The notes beneath the pieces were generated by a model that saw only the letters and a list, made by a program, of their open reading frames with translations, made no database searches and had not been told where the DNA came from. DNA of 64,000 nucleotides from Marthasterias glacialis (Eukaryota; Echinodermata; Asteroidea; Forcipulatida; Asteriidae), in NCBI GenBank assembly GCA_911728455.2, contig OU452228.1, positions 7,800,129 to 7,864,128 on the forward strand. The letters are read 5' to 3'. Shown piece by piece: positions 1-11,490 of the stretch; positions within the stretch are counted from its first letter, which is position 1; every line of letters begins with the position of its first letter. A program made the position numbers and the translations under genes.

Positions 1-907
1 TGGCCAAGTTCTATGTCTTTGTTTCCTCAGTGTGATCTGTAAACTCAAACACTTTTCTGTACACAACCATATGGTGTTCCGTACAATGTAGGTGTTTGGC
101 AGTTCGGATCTTTCCACTCCAATTTGAAGGGATTGCGTAATAGCAACCTTATTTTATTTTACCATAATTAGATCCGATCTTTCTCTTTCCATTGATGGTA
201 AGCTTGAGTATGGAGGGCAAACATGGACAAATTTACAGCTTTATAACAAATGGCCCTTGTGCTCTGGCTTGAGTGCAGTTTTGTGTGTGACCTTGGTCGA
301 CTATAGTTGCCATTGGGGCTCAAGTCGGGTATAGTGCATAGTCGACTATAGTCGCCATTGGGGCTCAAGCAGGGTATACAAAAACATAAAAACAATAAAT
401 TTTCATGTTTTTCATGCTTAAAAAATTGGCTAGTTTGATATAGGAGGAGATTCCCAGGGTGATTGTTAGTATCAATTCATACAAAATTGTTATGCAAAAT
501 GTTGAGTTTCAGAATCCCTTTACAGACTGGGCAGTATGACTAGCATGTGGCCCAATTCCTCCAATATCCTCTTGTCTTATGTCACACCACACCAATTTGT
601 TTGATCCTGTGATAAGCACCGGTTGTTTGGGCCTGATGACCCAATTCCTTTGAATTTCATCACTTTGGCAATTGGATATAGAAGGATTTAGGAATGTTTA
701 ATAGTGTTTCTTTACTTTTCATGGAAAATTATAAAGGATTCCCTAACAGCTACAGACAATATACGGGGAATGCAGATAACAGACCAACCACATTAAAACA
801 TCTTGCAAATTCCACAAGAAGGCAAAGATGTAATGTCCTGTTGATCCGCCATCTGCTGTTGCCAGTCTCCATGTTGACATCAAAATATAATGAAAGTCTT
901 TACTTGG

Positions 908-3900
908 TCAGTCTTGCTTGGCATCTCGTAAGGTAGGAGGAGTTGGCGACTTCTCATTCAATGCTGCCCATACAACAAACATACTGAGGACGATATGGAC
1001 TGTGACAACAGCTACAATGGCAGAATACAAGACACTGCTACTTGACTCCATTGTGAGAATTCCTTGGGAGATGAAGTGCACAATAAGAATAAAATAATGA
1101 GTAATCCATCATTGATGTCACGTCCTTTGACTGGCACTGGAGGCCTTCACTTTCGTAAAAATACAATGTACTACACTGACCTCCTGGACATAAGGGTCCA
1201 TTTCTGGGGTGGAACATTTTCAGAACTCCATAATTCAAATCTTACGTGTAAGAAACTACTAATCTCACTGGATTAACATTCCATGTTTTGGCAGTGGTTT
1301 TTTTCAGCGTCAGATATTCCTCATAAATCCGTCATTTTCAGGAACCATTTCAGCTCTCAATGTTAAAAAGTTTCCAATTTGTTCGTTCTCTCAAACATGC
1401 CTTCCGTGTGTTTGCGTACGTGTACCTAGCAGGTAGGGCGGTAGGCGTAGGACGGTTGCGCGTATTTCATTTGTATGTTTAGTGCTGTACGGTGATGCGC
1501 GATTACACGCATACTGGGTTCGTGCGATGAACTGTGTTTAAAAAATGCAGAAATGTTAAACGTTGAGAGCTGAATTTATTTCTTGAAAATGACGGATTTA
1601 TGAGGAATATCTGACGTCCAAAAGCCACCTTCAAAAACTGTATGCAGCCATGGAATATTAATCCAGCGAGATTAGTAGCTTCTTACAGGTATCTTTTGAA
1701 TTATGGAGCTCTGAAATGTTTCCACCCCAGAAACGTGCCCTCACAGCTAGGACTGTAATGTGCACAGAGGAAGAGTCCTATATAGGGCTAGTCCTTTGAC
1801 ATGTTTTTAAGGGTGTCGATCACTACCAAAAATTGGGGGGTGAGACGTGCGTGTGCAAGCCTTGAAAGATCGGAAATAGCTTGGCCGATAATAGGCCCAA
1901 ATAGCATTCTGCGCGTGGTCCATCTTTGTATGCGCCGCCAACAGGGCAATGTTTAATAAACACAAAATCATTTCACCCATTACCATTCAAACTTTATCAG
2001 TTCTTTGAAGAAAAATGTATGAAAAACCCGAAACCACTCATGTTTACTTTCCCCAAATTGCTGTATATTGTTGCTTTTATTTACCATCCTTTTTTTTTTT
2101 TTTTTTTGGGGGGGGTCAAAAAGTGGCGGGTACATTTGATATGCTACCCCCCCCCCACTCTAAAAAGTGGGGGACATGTCCCCCACCCCCCACTGTCCCC
2201 CACCAATCGACGCCCTTACATGTTTTTAACACATCATACAAGCAAAACAATTTATCCAATGTCCATTGATTATGAAAAAAATGCCCTCTTGGTGTTGTTG
2301 AAACCGGAGATAAGGGGGAATAACACTTTCAGGGCTTCTTTGCAATATTTCAAAATGGTAATTATTACTGTGGAAATTTTGGTTTTAAAAACGTACCGTA
2401 CTTTTACTTACCATCAAAAATAACTTGTTTTGAAAAGAAGTACATAAAGAAAAGGAAGAACAGCATGAGACCAGAGTACATAAAAACAGTCTTGTTTCCT
2501 CCTCTGTCAAAATAAAATTAAAAGCAATTTACCAACAAACAATTTCCAGTTGGGATAGTTGGGTGATAATGAGTATGAATATGTTATTCTCTTTTTTTTC
2601 TTCCTGCATGTCCTGTGGCTTGGAGATATTTAACCAAACTGACAGTTCACAACCACAGTGTTGGAACACTTCAACAATTTGGAAGCCACAACCCTGAAGG
2701 GTAGGGGAAGGTGTGAGTTAAGCTTAGTGTGGGTTTGGTGTGAGGATAGGGGATGGTTGTCAGGGTAGGGATTAGGTTCGAGGTTAGGGCTAGGGGTTGG
2801 TTGCAAGGGTAGGGTTGGGTGCGAGGACAGGGGATAGGTGTGAGAATAGGGAGTTTTGGGTGTGACTGTGAGGTTGGGGTAGGGTTTGGGGTAGGGGATT
2901 GGGGATGGGTGTTGGGGTAGGAAGTTTGAAAAGAGCGTGTGAGGGTTTGGAGCAACTGCAATAAGACCATTGTGGCGTGTTGTGGTTGAGCAGTTAAGAG
3001 CACCGGACTCAAGCTCTGGTGTTTCTGATCAGCAGAGTGTGGGTTGGAGTCCCAGTCTTGACACTTGTGTCCTTAAGCAAGACAGTTAACCTTTCTTGTT
3101 TAAAGCCGTTGGTCCCGTGTGTTGTGTAATGCACATAAAAGAATCCAGTACACTTATCGTAAAGAGAAGGGGTTTGCCCCTGTGTTTCTGGCATTGTCTG
3201 GCAGCAATACCACCTCACCTTGTATCCCTTTCAAGGTGTTGTATTATGGTTGCTTCATCTCATAAAATCATTCGTAACAATCTCCACAAATTGCTGTGCT
3301 TTGTAGGCCCTGATGAGCAATAAATGCACACCAATTCTTAGTGCAATCCGACCCATCATGTGGTCAGGACAGAAACCACAAACAAATTGTATTTGTGGAT
3401 AAAAATACCACCCTTTTGGTACTTAGAGTATATCATAACCATGTCAATTTTTATCATTTATATGCAAATTTGGTATTAAAACAATGACAAATACATGCTC
3501 AAAACAACCCTTTTGTAACAATTAAGTTTTATGAAAAGTAGGTCACATGACCTTTAATATGTTACCATGACCTTTGACCCAACATTTGTAATAATGTACA
3601 AATAAGGACCTACAAACACAGCATTTTTATCGAAATCTGAAGACCTAAGGTAATAAAGTGCATTGGTCTGACATGGAATGACCCATTTTATGTCTCATTT
3701 GATGTCCACAACTCGGGTTGAGAGGTAATGATCCTTGCCCCATTGACAAAAAATTACGGAGAGCGTTAAAAACATTGCCTGTCAACCCCAGTGTTCACTA
3801 GAGTTCAATGAAAATGCCAGACAAAAAACACTATAAAATTGTTTAAAACTTGAAATGCAAATTTGAGCTGATTGTGAGTTCACACCACAACACAAGGCGA

Positions 3901-6900
3901 GTTGGAAATTTTGACTTCTGAGTAAAAATGGCATTGTCACTCTCACTCAGCAGCAAAGATCCCATTGACTGCTGTACTACTAAGACTACACTATCTATCT
4001 TGTGCAGTGAACTGTGGTGAGATCATGAAAGTCTTCAAAAACATCAACAAATAAATTGATTGTAGTTTTCTTCCTCTGTGTGAAATACTAGTCCGAGTTA
4101 CTGGACCCAACAACACTTTTTTAACATCTGGGCATCAACTATTATACACGTGACATCATGCAGGCCTCAATCTTAAGAAAAATGGGGGCAGGCCGGGGCT
4201 GGCCAAGTTGGTAGTGACAGTACAATTTTTCTGAAGGGCATGCTGGCCAACTCAACAGGGCATGAGGCCAAAGGCTTCGGTGGCCTCGGTTAAGATCAAG
4301 GCCTGCACATATGGACTGGCACATATGGACTGGCACATATGGTCCTATTGGCCTCGGGAAATAGTTCCCTCTCCTGGTCACTCACAGGCCCTTGGGGTAC
4401 ATAGACATGCACTATTGTCCGAATAATGCTAGTCCATATGTGTTTTATAACACACCTCAGTCCAAAATGTCATGTGAAAAAAATATATTTTCAGGACACA
4501 CGGTTTTAAAACTGTAAACTGTTTTATTTCAACCTCTTGAGGGCGCTATTTACCCGTCAATAGTTTGGGGGTTTTGCAAACTATTTCCCACTTTGCGAAC
4601 TATTTCCCCCAAATGAAGTGTGTGCAGTGCGTTTTCGCGCGTCAAGTTCACGGCGGTGCAGATTTCATGCACTAGGCTATATTAGTTCACCCATGTGACC
4701 GTGGTTCAGCCAATCAGGATAAAGAACCGGGGAGAGGTGTGTTATAATCATAAATACCCCAGACAGTTTCAGCAGTCCTAAGTTGGTTAAAATGTGGTCA
4801 CATGACCAATTAAGACCGATTTTAAACGGCTGATAAAGATATAGACCATGTGACCCTTGTTTACAAAAGAGTGACCTTGTACATTCCAGGGCAATTACTG
4901 GCAGGCAAGATACTGCATGGGACATATGAGAAATTTTACATTTTGTATCATAATTTCCACATAAATTCAATGGCTATTAAAATGAGAGCTGAACTAGTTG
5001 TGAGATGTGCCCCTTTCCTTCATATCCAAAGTTGATGACAATCGGACAGTGCAATCTCCATAAAATGAAAGATTTAAAGTATTTTCCCATTGAGCCGTGT
5101 ACAAATCCTGCCTGCAGGAAGTCCAGGTTCTGTGGCTCTTTTGTAAACATGTGATGTCACAGGTAACATGGTCAATAGCTGGAGCAGTGAACGCACATTC
5201 ATCACTCACAGCTAATTTATGCGTAGTGCAATCAATACATACCGGCACTCCATGTAAAATCTGTACTATTACATGCACATACACACAACCATTGGTGTTG
5301 AGCGTCGCATGCAATTTTATCCTTCAAGAAATGGAGAGCATGAGGACGCGACTGGGATTGAAAAATTACGTAACAGAATACTTGTTACAGATTTTCCTAC
5401 AATTTTACACTTTGTAACAAAAAGAGGAATCATGATATTCTTATTAGTAACTCGGTCTTAAATAATGGCCCCATTTAAAACCTTGCAGGGTCGTGGCCGT
5501 GCGATAAAGGACCTCGCCTAAACTATGGCTTGGTCCTTTATCACACGGCCACGGGGCCTGTCGGTTTCTAGACATGTCGGTTTTTAGACAGCCATTTCTT
5601 CAGACCTCGTCGCCACTTTGGCCTTAGTAAATGTTCATGGAGACGATAGCGGAACGAACCTTATTCATAGTTCTAGGAGTAGCCAGAGATAATGTCCAAT
5701 TCAATTGTGTTAATTTAAATTAAAGCGTCACAAATAGTAAATACTGGTCAACAAAGCCAGGAATGTAGCATTTGAAAACTGAAAAAAACCCAAAAAAAGC
5801 GTTTCGATAGAAAGGACCCACTTTCTCTATATGATTGATAACAATTCATCAAGGATGCTGGTCATCTCGCCCCCAAACACTCTCGCCCCCAACACTCTCG
5901 CCCCCAACAATCTCGCCCCCAAACAATCTCGCCCCCAGCCTTTGACAATCTCGCCCCCTGACAATCTCGCCCCCAAACAAAGTCGCCCCCTGATGATGAC
6001 TGGAAGTTCTGATGACTTACGGTGTAAACTTAGAAATTAATTGATGGGAGATGTTGTCGCAATGCTGTCAAAAACTTGTATGATATTTTGTCAGAAAAGT
6101 ATCGGCTTATAATCATCCACTGAACGAAGTTTGAGAAGGGTATTGAAAAATCACAACAAAGAAGTGTGAAATGCTCTGCAACTAATAACCACCGTCCCAT
6201 TGATCTCTTCCACGGCGGCGGACTATAGTTTGCTATCGATCGATTTCGGCATTGATTTCGGTAATCAGTGAATCAAATCAAAGTGGCATTTTTCAATGTG
6301 CACCCCAGCTTGTCAGGTGACACGTTCAATGACTGACAGTTTGATTTTGTCTCCACGAAATGCCCCTGAGTGCATTAAAAAATTATTTTTATTCAAGAGT
6401 GAGAGACAATTTTCAATAAGAAATCACAGAACATCTTAACAACAACATGTACCATTCCTTACTACGAGGGAGATCATTCACATATTCTTTGTTTTTTAAT
6501 TTACGCATTTTCCTTTATTTTCGAAATCGACTTTAAGTGAACACTTTATTAACTTCATCATGGTTAAAAAGGCGACTTTTCCAATTTTTTCTTCAGATTG
6601 TCAGGGGGCGACTTTGTTTGGGGGCGAGATTGTCAAAGGCTGGGGGCGAGATTGTTTGGGGCGAGATTGTTGGGGGCGAGTTTGTTGGGGGCGAGAGTGT
6701 TTGGGGGCGAGATGACCGGCCTCCTTCATCAATCACACCATTCATACATATAGAAAGGACCCCCAATCATAATGTTCACACCCACAGTGAAAAGACAACC
6801 CAAACGCGGTCACGCCCGGTAAAAGGACCACCGAATTGAATGTTTTTTTTTCCCAGGTTGTTTCCTGAATAAGAACAATCGCTTCAGTCCGCTACTAAGA

Positions 6901-6958
6901 TAAGAATTTTGACTTGATTCTACCTGTTCAGTGTCACATCCGACTCGAAGTGTGCCAT
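908..6958 (-). CDS. VMA21: VMA21-like V-ATPase assembly factor, diverged copy A
   Basis: Three exons on the minus strand: 6924-6958 (start codon 6956-6958), 2412-2503 and 908-1062 (stop 908-910). All have GT-AG borders and joined they give 93 residues. VMA21 is a two-helix ER membrane chaperone for assembly of the V0 proton channel. The second helix (about 'YSAIVAVVTVHIVLSMFV') and the short polar tail ending in KQD match the family. Compared with the copy at 12500-17496, exon 2 has lost 7 codons in frame before helix 1, and a proline in helix 1 (context LFFP) is leucine. Exon 3 has one extra codon and several replacements, including LYSA for FYAA. The frame is open throughout, so it may be a working paralogue or an early pseudogene. 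Confidence 0.75.
2695..2935. repeat. G-rich TTAGGG-like degenerate minisatellite, copy A
   Basis: Irregular repeats of GGTTAGGG, GGGTAGGG and GGGGATGGTTGTGAGG on the plus strand, lying just 3' of VMA21 exon 2 on the plus-strand map, within intron 1. Runs of three to four G are regularly spaced, so four-strand structures are possible. Not a true telomere array. Confidence 0.75.
2970..3345 (+). mobile_element. tRNA-derived SINE, copy A
   Basis: The head is tRNA-like: GTGGTTGAGCAGTTAAGAGC (box A region) and GGTTGGAGTCC (box B region). The family body follows, CTTGTGTCCTTAAGCAAGAC and AAGCCGTTGGTCCCGTGTG. The same insertion is in copy B, so it predates the duplication. Confidence 0.8.
4305..4445. 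mobile_element. Fold-back MITE 'CATATGGACTG', copy 1
   Basis: Palindromic arms start CATATGGACTGGCA and close with TAGTCCATATGTG, with TGCACTATTG near the centre. Two other copies occur in the window (10975-11160 and 16045-16200). Confidence 0.6.
4838..5173. mobile_element. TA-flanked MITE (family 'GACCATGT'), copy A only
   Basis: Ends are GACCATGTGACC and, complemented, TTGACCATGTTACC, each next to TA. Copy B at 16574-16580 reads ATATAGCTGG without it, an empty site. Related copies lie at 55325-55662 (plus) and 28185-28507 (minus), sharing internal motifs such as CTGCAGGAAGTCCAGG and AGACAGTGCAAT. No coding frame is present. Confidence 0.8.
5490..5557. repeat. Long hairpin, copy A
   Basis: CGTGGCCGTGCGATAAAGGA is mirrored by TCCTTTATCACACGGCCACG across a spacer of about 25 bp. 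The same hairpin is at 16890-16958 in copy B. It may be the tip of a small fold-back element; no RNA gene family is recognised. Confidence 0.65.
5853..6724. mobile_element. TU-like fold-back transposon 1 with 8-bp target duplication
   Basis: The element is 872 bp and its arms mirror each other. The left end reads GGATGCTGGTCATCTCG, and the right end, complemented, reads GGAGGCCGGTCATCTCG. Each arm then holds seven or so units of about 15 bp built on TCTCGCCCCCAAACA (left 5865-5990, right 6600-6716). TTCATCAA flanks it at 5845-5852 and 6725-6732. Copy B near 17255-17280 has the single uninterrupted TTCATCAA, an empty site. No transposase frame is present. This architecture fits sea urchin TU fold-back elements and suggests hAT-type 8-bp integration. 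Confidence 0.9.
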
Positions 6959-7187
6959 TGTTTTTACTTTCGTTGAACAATGTCTCTCTCAACTTCAACT
7001 TCAAGTGCTACCGACATCAATTTCCATCAGGTAGTCTCTACACAGTTAGTGGCGTAGTACTGGTGTAGTAGCTAGTTATAAAACAATAATTGGTAATGGT
7101 AGTCTCTCTGCTATTTTACTATTGAGTGTTGTACCACAAATTTAACGGTGTCGCTGCACAGCGCCCTCTAGCTCATTGTGCATGCAT

Positions 7188-7220
7188 CCAGATGGATTTG
7201 AGTCGAGATGACTGCACACC
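7188..7220. mobile_element. Solo terminal scrap of fold-back family 2
   Basis: The sequence GATGGATTTGAGTCGAGATG followed by ACTGCACACC repeats the right end of the element at 7621-8784. The matching place in copy B (about 17698-17712) lacks it and reads straight through, with TGCA at both edges in copy A. It is probably what remains after a larger insert was lost. Confidence 0.7.
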
Positions 7221-7620
7221 TGCACGATGAGTCGAAATGTATAGAATAATTTGGATTTATAATGACGTCAAGGTGTCGCGCAGCGGTAAACGTTCTTGAA
7301 TGTGCTGACTGATTGCGCGCATTACCTTGACGTCAGGTAAACGTCGCAAAATGACTGCTGGAATAAAGACTAGTGAATAAATACGACCCGCGCTGAACAG
7401 CAACCTCCGCCGTCGTTGACATGGGCTTATAGTTATATCACCGAGATTTGACATAAAATTCCAGCAAAAGTCTAGGATTTATCGCACGGGGGATCGTGCG
7501 GAAATCTTCTCCAGACTCTGCCTGTGAGTCTGACATGTCTGACAGCAACGACCGACCGATCATTGAGGGATAAATTTGCCCAAAAATGTAAGTCTCGATT
7601 CGAAAGTTGATGTCTGGTTT

Positions 7621-8784
7621 TGGTGTAGATCCATCTCGACTCAAAACCGACTCGACGCACGCCATCTCGACTCAAAACCATCTCGACTCAAAACCATCTC
7701 GACTCACAACCGTCACCAACTCGACTCAAAATCATCTCGACGCAAAAACCATCTCGACGCATATTAAAGAATTAAAGATAAAGACAAGTTCGAAAAGAAT
7801 AGACCAAATAGTTATTTTCAGCTCTGTACTTACTGTAGTTTTTTTTCTTCTTTTTTTTTTGGATTTTGAAGGACGATGTGTTAATAATGTGTTGTCTTGG
7901 GATACCATGACAGTCAAGTCTTGAAGGAACGGTGAAATGTCCCAATTTTTTATAGGAAAACAGGACTTGAAAGAAACTGCCCACGCATATAATATTTTTG
8001 TAAATGCAAGTAACGATACACTGTAGGCCTACTTTTAACGCAGATTTGTGGATTTGAAGGTATGTTCTGTTTTTGACCAGTAAACTAGATTGATAAGTTA
8101 CAAAAGAAATTTGAAGAGAAAATATGCTGCATAATAAATAAAGTTTAATCAAATTAAATTGCTTAATAGTTTGTTTAAAAATGTTTGTATTTCTTGTCAT
8201 CATTATAGGCCAATGCATACTTGAGAATTATTAACCTTATTTTAGTATAGGTTTCAATTTGAAATTAAGCCCATTCAAGTAGTCTATATTGTAAACAATA
8301 ATATTGGGTGACTCTTCCAACCCATTGTCATGGTACCTGGGCGTGATAGACTAATCCTAGAAACGTGCCCCATCGTTAATCGTTCTACCTGTGGGTATCA
8401 GGCAACATTAAAAGCAAAAATTTAAATGTTACAATTGTACTTTTGGCAGCCATGGTCAGCGTAAATTTAACCGGTATATTTCACAAAAATTCCCTCGACA
8501 TTTCGGATTTGTTCATTTGAAATAATGTTAATAACGATTACAAAATTTATATTGAAATTTGTAACAACATCTTCATAGACGACAAATTATTTTGAACTGA
8601 AATGAACAGCGCCATCAATCATAAAGTGCGTTGGTATTGGTGATGCGTCGAGTTGGTATTGCTGATGCGTCGAGTCGGTTTTGAGTCGAGATGGTTTTGC
8701 GTCGACTTGGCTTGAGTCGAGTCGGTTTTGCGTCGAGATGGTTTTGAGTCGAGATGGATTTGAGTCGAGATGACTGCACACCCT
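7621..8784. mobile_element. TU-like fold-back transposon 2
   Basis: The left arm (about 7625-7765) has units of about 16 bp on ATCTCGACTCAAAACC. The right arm (about 8640-8775) carries the mirror GGTTTTGAGTCGAGAT. The outer right end, complemented, reads GGTGTGCAGTCATCTCG, sharing GTCATCTCG with transposon 1 in front of a different monomer. The left outer end looks shortened (GGTGTAGATCCATCTCG). The middle (7770-8630) is AT-rich with no convincing coding capacity. No clear target duplication was found. Confidence 0.8.
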
Positions 8785-8911
8785 GGTTTTAAAGGGGTGG
8801 GTTCGTTGGGCCAAGAAGCGGAGGGAGTCCAGCGTATTGGCACAATGTATGGGGCTACACTCAGTTAGTTATCAGACATGATTGATTGTCATCCCATGGA
8901 ACATGTTGAAT

Positions 8912-8990
8912 TAGACCCAGTATTTGTAACTGGGGCACTGTATTCCTTTTTGAGATTTTGACATTATCGGTTGTACGTGCCCCAGCTTGA
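8912..8990. mobile_element. Half copy of palindromic MITE, duplicate A
   Basis: TAGACCCAGTATTTGTAACT to CATTATCGGTTGTACGTGCC: one arm plus the outer end of the other. Its pair is at 21580-21657, so the loss of the second arm predates the duplication. Confidence 0.7.
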
Positions 8991-9200
8991 AACATGGGCA
9001 AAAATGCCGTATCCGGCTGCCACTTTATCTCCCTTAATTTAGTTCAAATTACATCCTTACCTGTCCAGAAAGGTTGACAGAGTATATACAGAGAGGAACA
9101 GGCACTTTGATCATTTACAAAGCGTCAAAATCATGAAAAATAAGGACTAAGATTCAAAAACGTTTTTTTTTTTTTTTTTTTTTAAAACTATTGTTTGTAA

Positions 9201-9464
<264 letters not shown>

Positions 9465-9639
9465 TGATCAATAATACCTTAAATTAGGAGTATGGTTTAG
9501 ATTTTTGACAAGTTAATGAACAAGTTACTGACAACTGTTAATTTAAACCTCCCCTTTGGTGTTGTTCTTTAACATTTATCATCCCTGGAACCGACCATTT
9601 CTGGGTAATGTACACCAGTCCGTCACTGCATTTGGAAAA

Positions 9640-9835
9640 AAATGCCCCCCCCCCAGTTATTTTTGTTGCCCCCCCCCCCAGTTCCCGCCTCAATTGTTCG
9701 CCTATGCCCAAAATTGAGCTTAACTGCTTTTCAGCAGTACAAAATTACATTGATTTATTTTTGTTTGCCCCCCCTAAAGTTAAGCTTGCCCCCCTTTTGC
9801 CCCCCCCCCCCAGATTAGCAGATTGCAACTGCATT
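9640..9835. repeat. C-rich dispersed repeat at the end of copy A
   Basis: CCAGTTATTTTTGTTGCCCC and CAGTTCCCGCCTCAATTGTT recur at 48160-48290. It marks the right edge of copy A and precedes the orphan AMDHD2 exon. Confidence 0.65.
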
Positions 9836-9868
9836 ATCCAAATGTATTTTGATGTGTTTTCCACGTAG

Positions 9869-9957
9869 GACACACTGTAGCTAATTTGACAATGGCAGAA
9901 GATGCTGTGAGGCATGGTGCTACATATATCACACATCTATTTAACGCAATGCTTCCC
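9869..9957 (+). pseudogene. Lone AMDHD2 (N-acetylglucosamine-6-phosphate deacetylase) exon
   Basis: An 89-bp exon sits between a good acceptor (CCACGTAG) and a consensus donor (GTAAGT). It reads (G)[16 protein letters not shown] followed by [13 protein letters not shown], the metal-site core of the GlcNAc-6-phosphate deacetylase family. In that family the His of the GH(S/T)VA motif and the His of THLFNAM are metal ligands, and both are present. AMDHD2 removes the acetyl group from GlcNAc-6-phosphate in cytosolic amino-sugar recycling. I find no other AMDHD2 exon up- or downstream in the window. It is either an exon stranded by the duplication, a captured fragment, or an internal exon of a gene with very long introns. 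Confidence 0.75.
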
Positions 9958-11490
9958 GTAAGTTCAATTGAAATAATTCTATAAATTAGGATTTGCAGTG
10001 ACACCATTTGTTAAATTTCTTTTTTGAGTATTTGCTAAATGTGAAACAAACTTATATAGCTGGTGAGAAAGTGTGGGATAACGAGAGAGGAAAGAATTAA
10101 GGGAGATTGAATATTAATGTTAAAATGCAAAAGGTGTATGTGAAAAGAGAATTCTATTACATAACCTTTTTATTGAACAAATACCCACCCCGTTGTTTGC
10201 CCTTCAATCTTTTAAATTTTGTATGAAATACCAATTTTTGATATTTTTGATAACTGTTTTAACTTAATGTAGTATTTATAACTTTAAATGAAGTCATCCG
10301 TGGAACAGTTGAACACTGTTACTTTGATGAAAAGAAGATAAAAAACGGACAGTCAGGCAGTTTCCAAAAAAATCTATAGTAACAGTATTGTTTGTTTTTT
10401 TATAAATGAAAATGAGTAACTTGACTAAGTCTTTAACTGATAAATTTGTATCTGTCAAAATGTTACTAATTTCAGGTTTTTCTTAGAAGGATTGTTATAT
10501 AGCTCTCAGTTTTATGAAAAATATCTTTTCAGAACAATGAGAAATTAAAAAAGATAATACAGTGATTTCTGCTTATTGATTTGTACTTTTGAGATTTAAA
10601 TATCATTCATGTACAAAACTAAGTGTCACATCAACCTAACCATGAATTTGTTTGGAAAACTATTTTTGTCAAAGTACGGAAATAGTATATTCCCACAGGG
10701 CAGTGTGTAAGTGCCAAAATAACTTTATCTCCCCAATCATGCACAGTGCATCAGTAGGTCTGCTATTTTTAAGTCAATAGGAGGAATGCACTCTAGGTTT
10801 CACTGGTTTATACTCGCTTAAAAATGTTTCAGGTATATTAAGATTTTTTTCAGAAACTTCTGCTCAAAAGTGTAGGGTTAAGTGAAGAAGTTACACATTA
10901 TAAATGCAAATGTAATAAAGCCATTCGAGTCCCAAGACTTTTCTGTGGAGATGTTTTTTTTTATTCCGGTTAACTATTATACGCATATGGACTGACAATG
11001 AGGTCATTAGTGCACGTCTATGCACCCTGAGGGACTGTGCGTGACCAGAAGATGGGGATATAGGACCCTCTTCTGGTCACTCACAGGCCCGAGGGGTGCA
11101 GAGACGTATAGTAGTGACCGATATATGCCAGTACTGTACATATGTGTTTTATAACACCTCAGTCAACAGTAATTATGGAGAAGAAAACAATATAAAAGGT
11201 ATTTTTAAAATCTGGTTTGTTTTTTGTTTTTTGGCTAAACTGTTTTATTTAAAAAATTAACTCATGAACAATTCAATAATTAAAGGAACACTTTTACAGA
11301 CTGTGCATGTCACACTTGTATTCGATGTTGGGACCCATTAAATAGCGTGTGTTTTTTGCCTTTATACAATAATAGAAAACATGGTTCCCCAAAATGTTTG
11401 AATATATGAGACTTGCACAGTCTATTGAGAATGATAAAAGCTGTCATGATGCCACATGTAATTGGAAACATTTTACTGCATGGTTGCCAA
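9958..11490. other. Non-coding spacer between duplicates
   Basis: AT-rich sequence with no splice-framed exon on either strand that I can recognise, apart from the MITE at 10975-11160. In particular no further AMDHD2 exon (such as one carrying an HHRDPG motif) was seen. Confidence 0.5.
10975..11160. mobile_element. Fold-back MITE 'CATATGGACTG', copy 2 (between duplicates)
   Basis: The left arm is CATATGGACTGACAATGAGG with GTGCACGTCTATGCACC; the right arm has GGTGCAGAGACGTATAG and GTACATATGTG. It is longer and less symmetric than copy 3. Nothing coding is seen around it. Confidence 0.6.

Noticed and set aside
694..936. Plus-strand frame duplicated at 12282-12617
   Set aside because: It overlaps the end of VMA21 exon 3 on the other strand and is kept in both places only because the whole segment is duplicated. 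Its reading differs downstream between copies.
2671..3012. Pro/Thr-rich minus-strand frame (also 14279-14668)
   Set aside because: Comes from the complement of the G-rich minisatellite; low-complexity and without splice or domain support.
5490..5557. Structured non-coding RNA or riboswitch-like hairpin
   Set aside because: Present only as a duplicated pair, with a substitution in copy B that breaks pairing; no compensating change.
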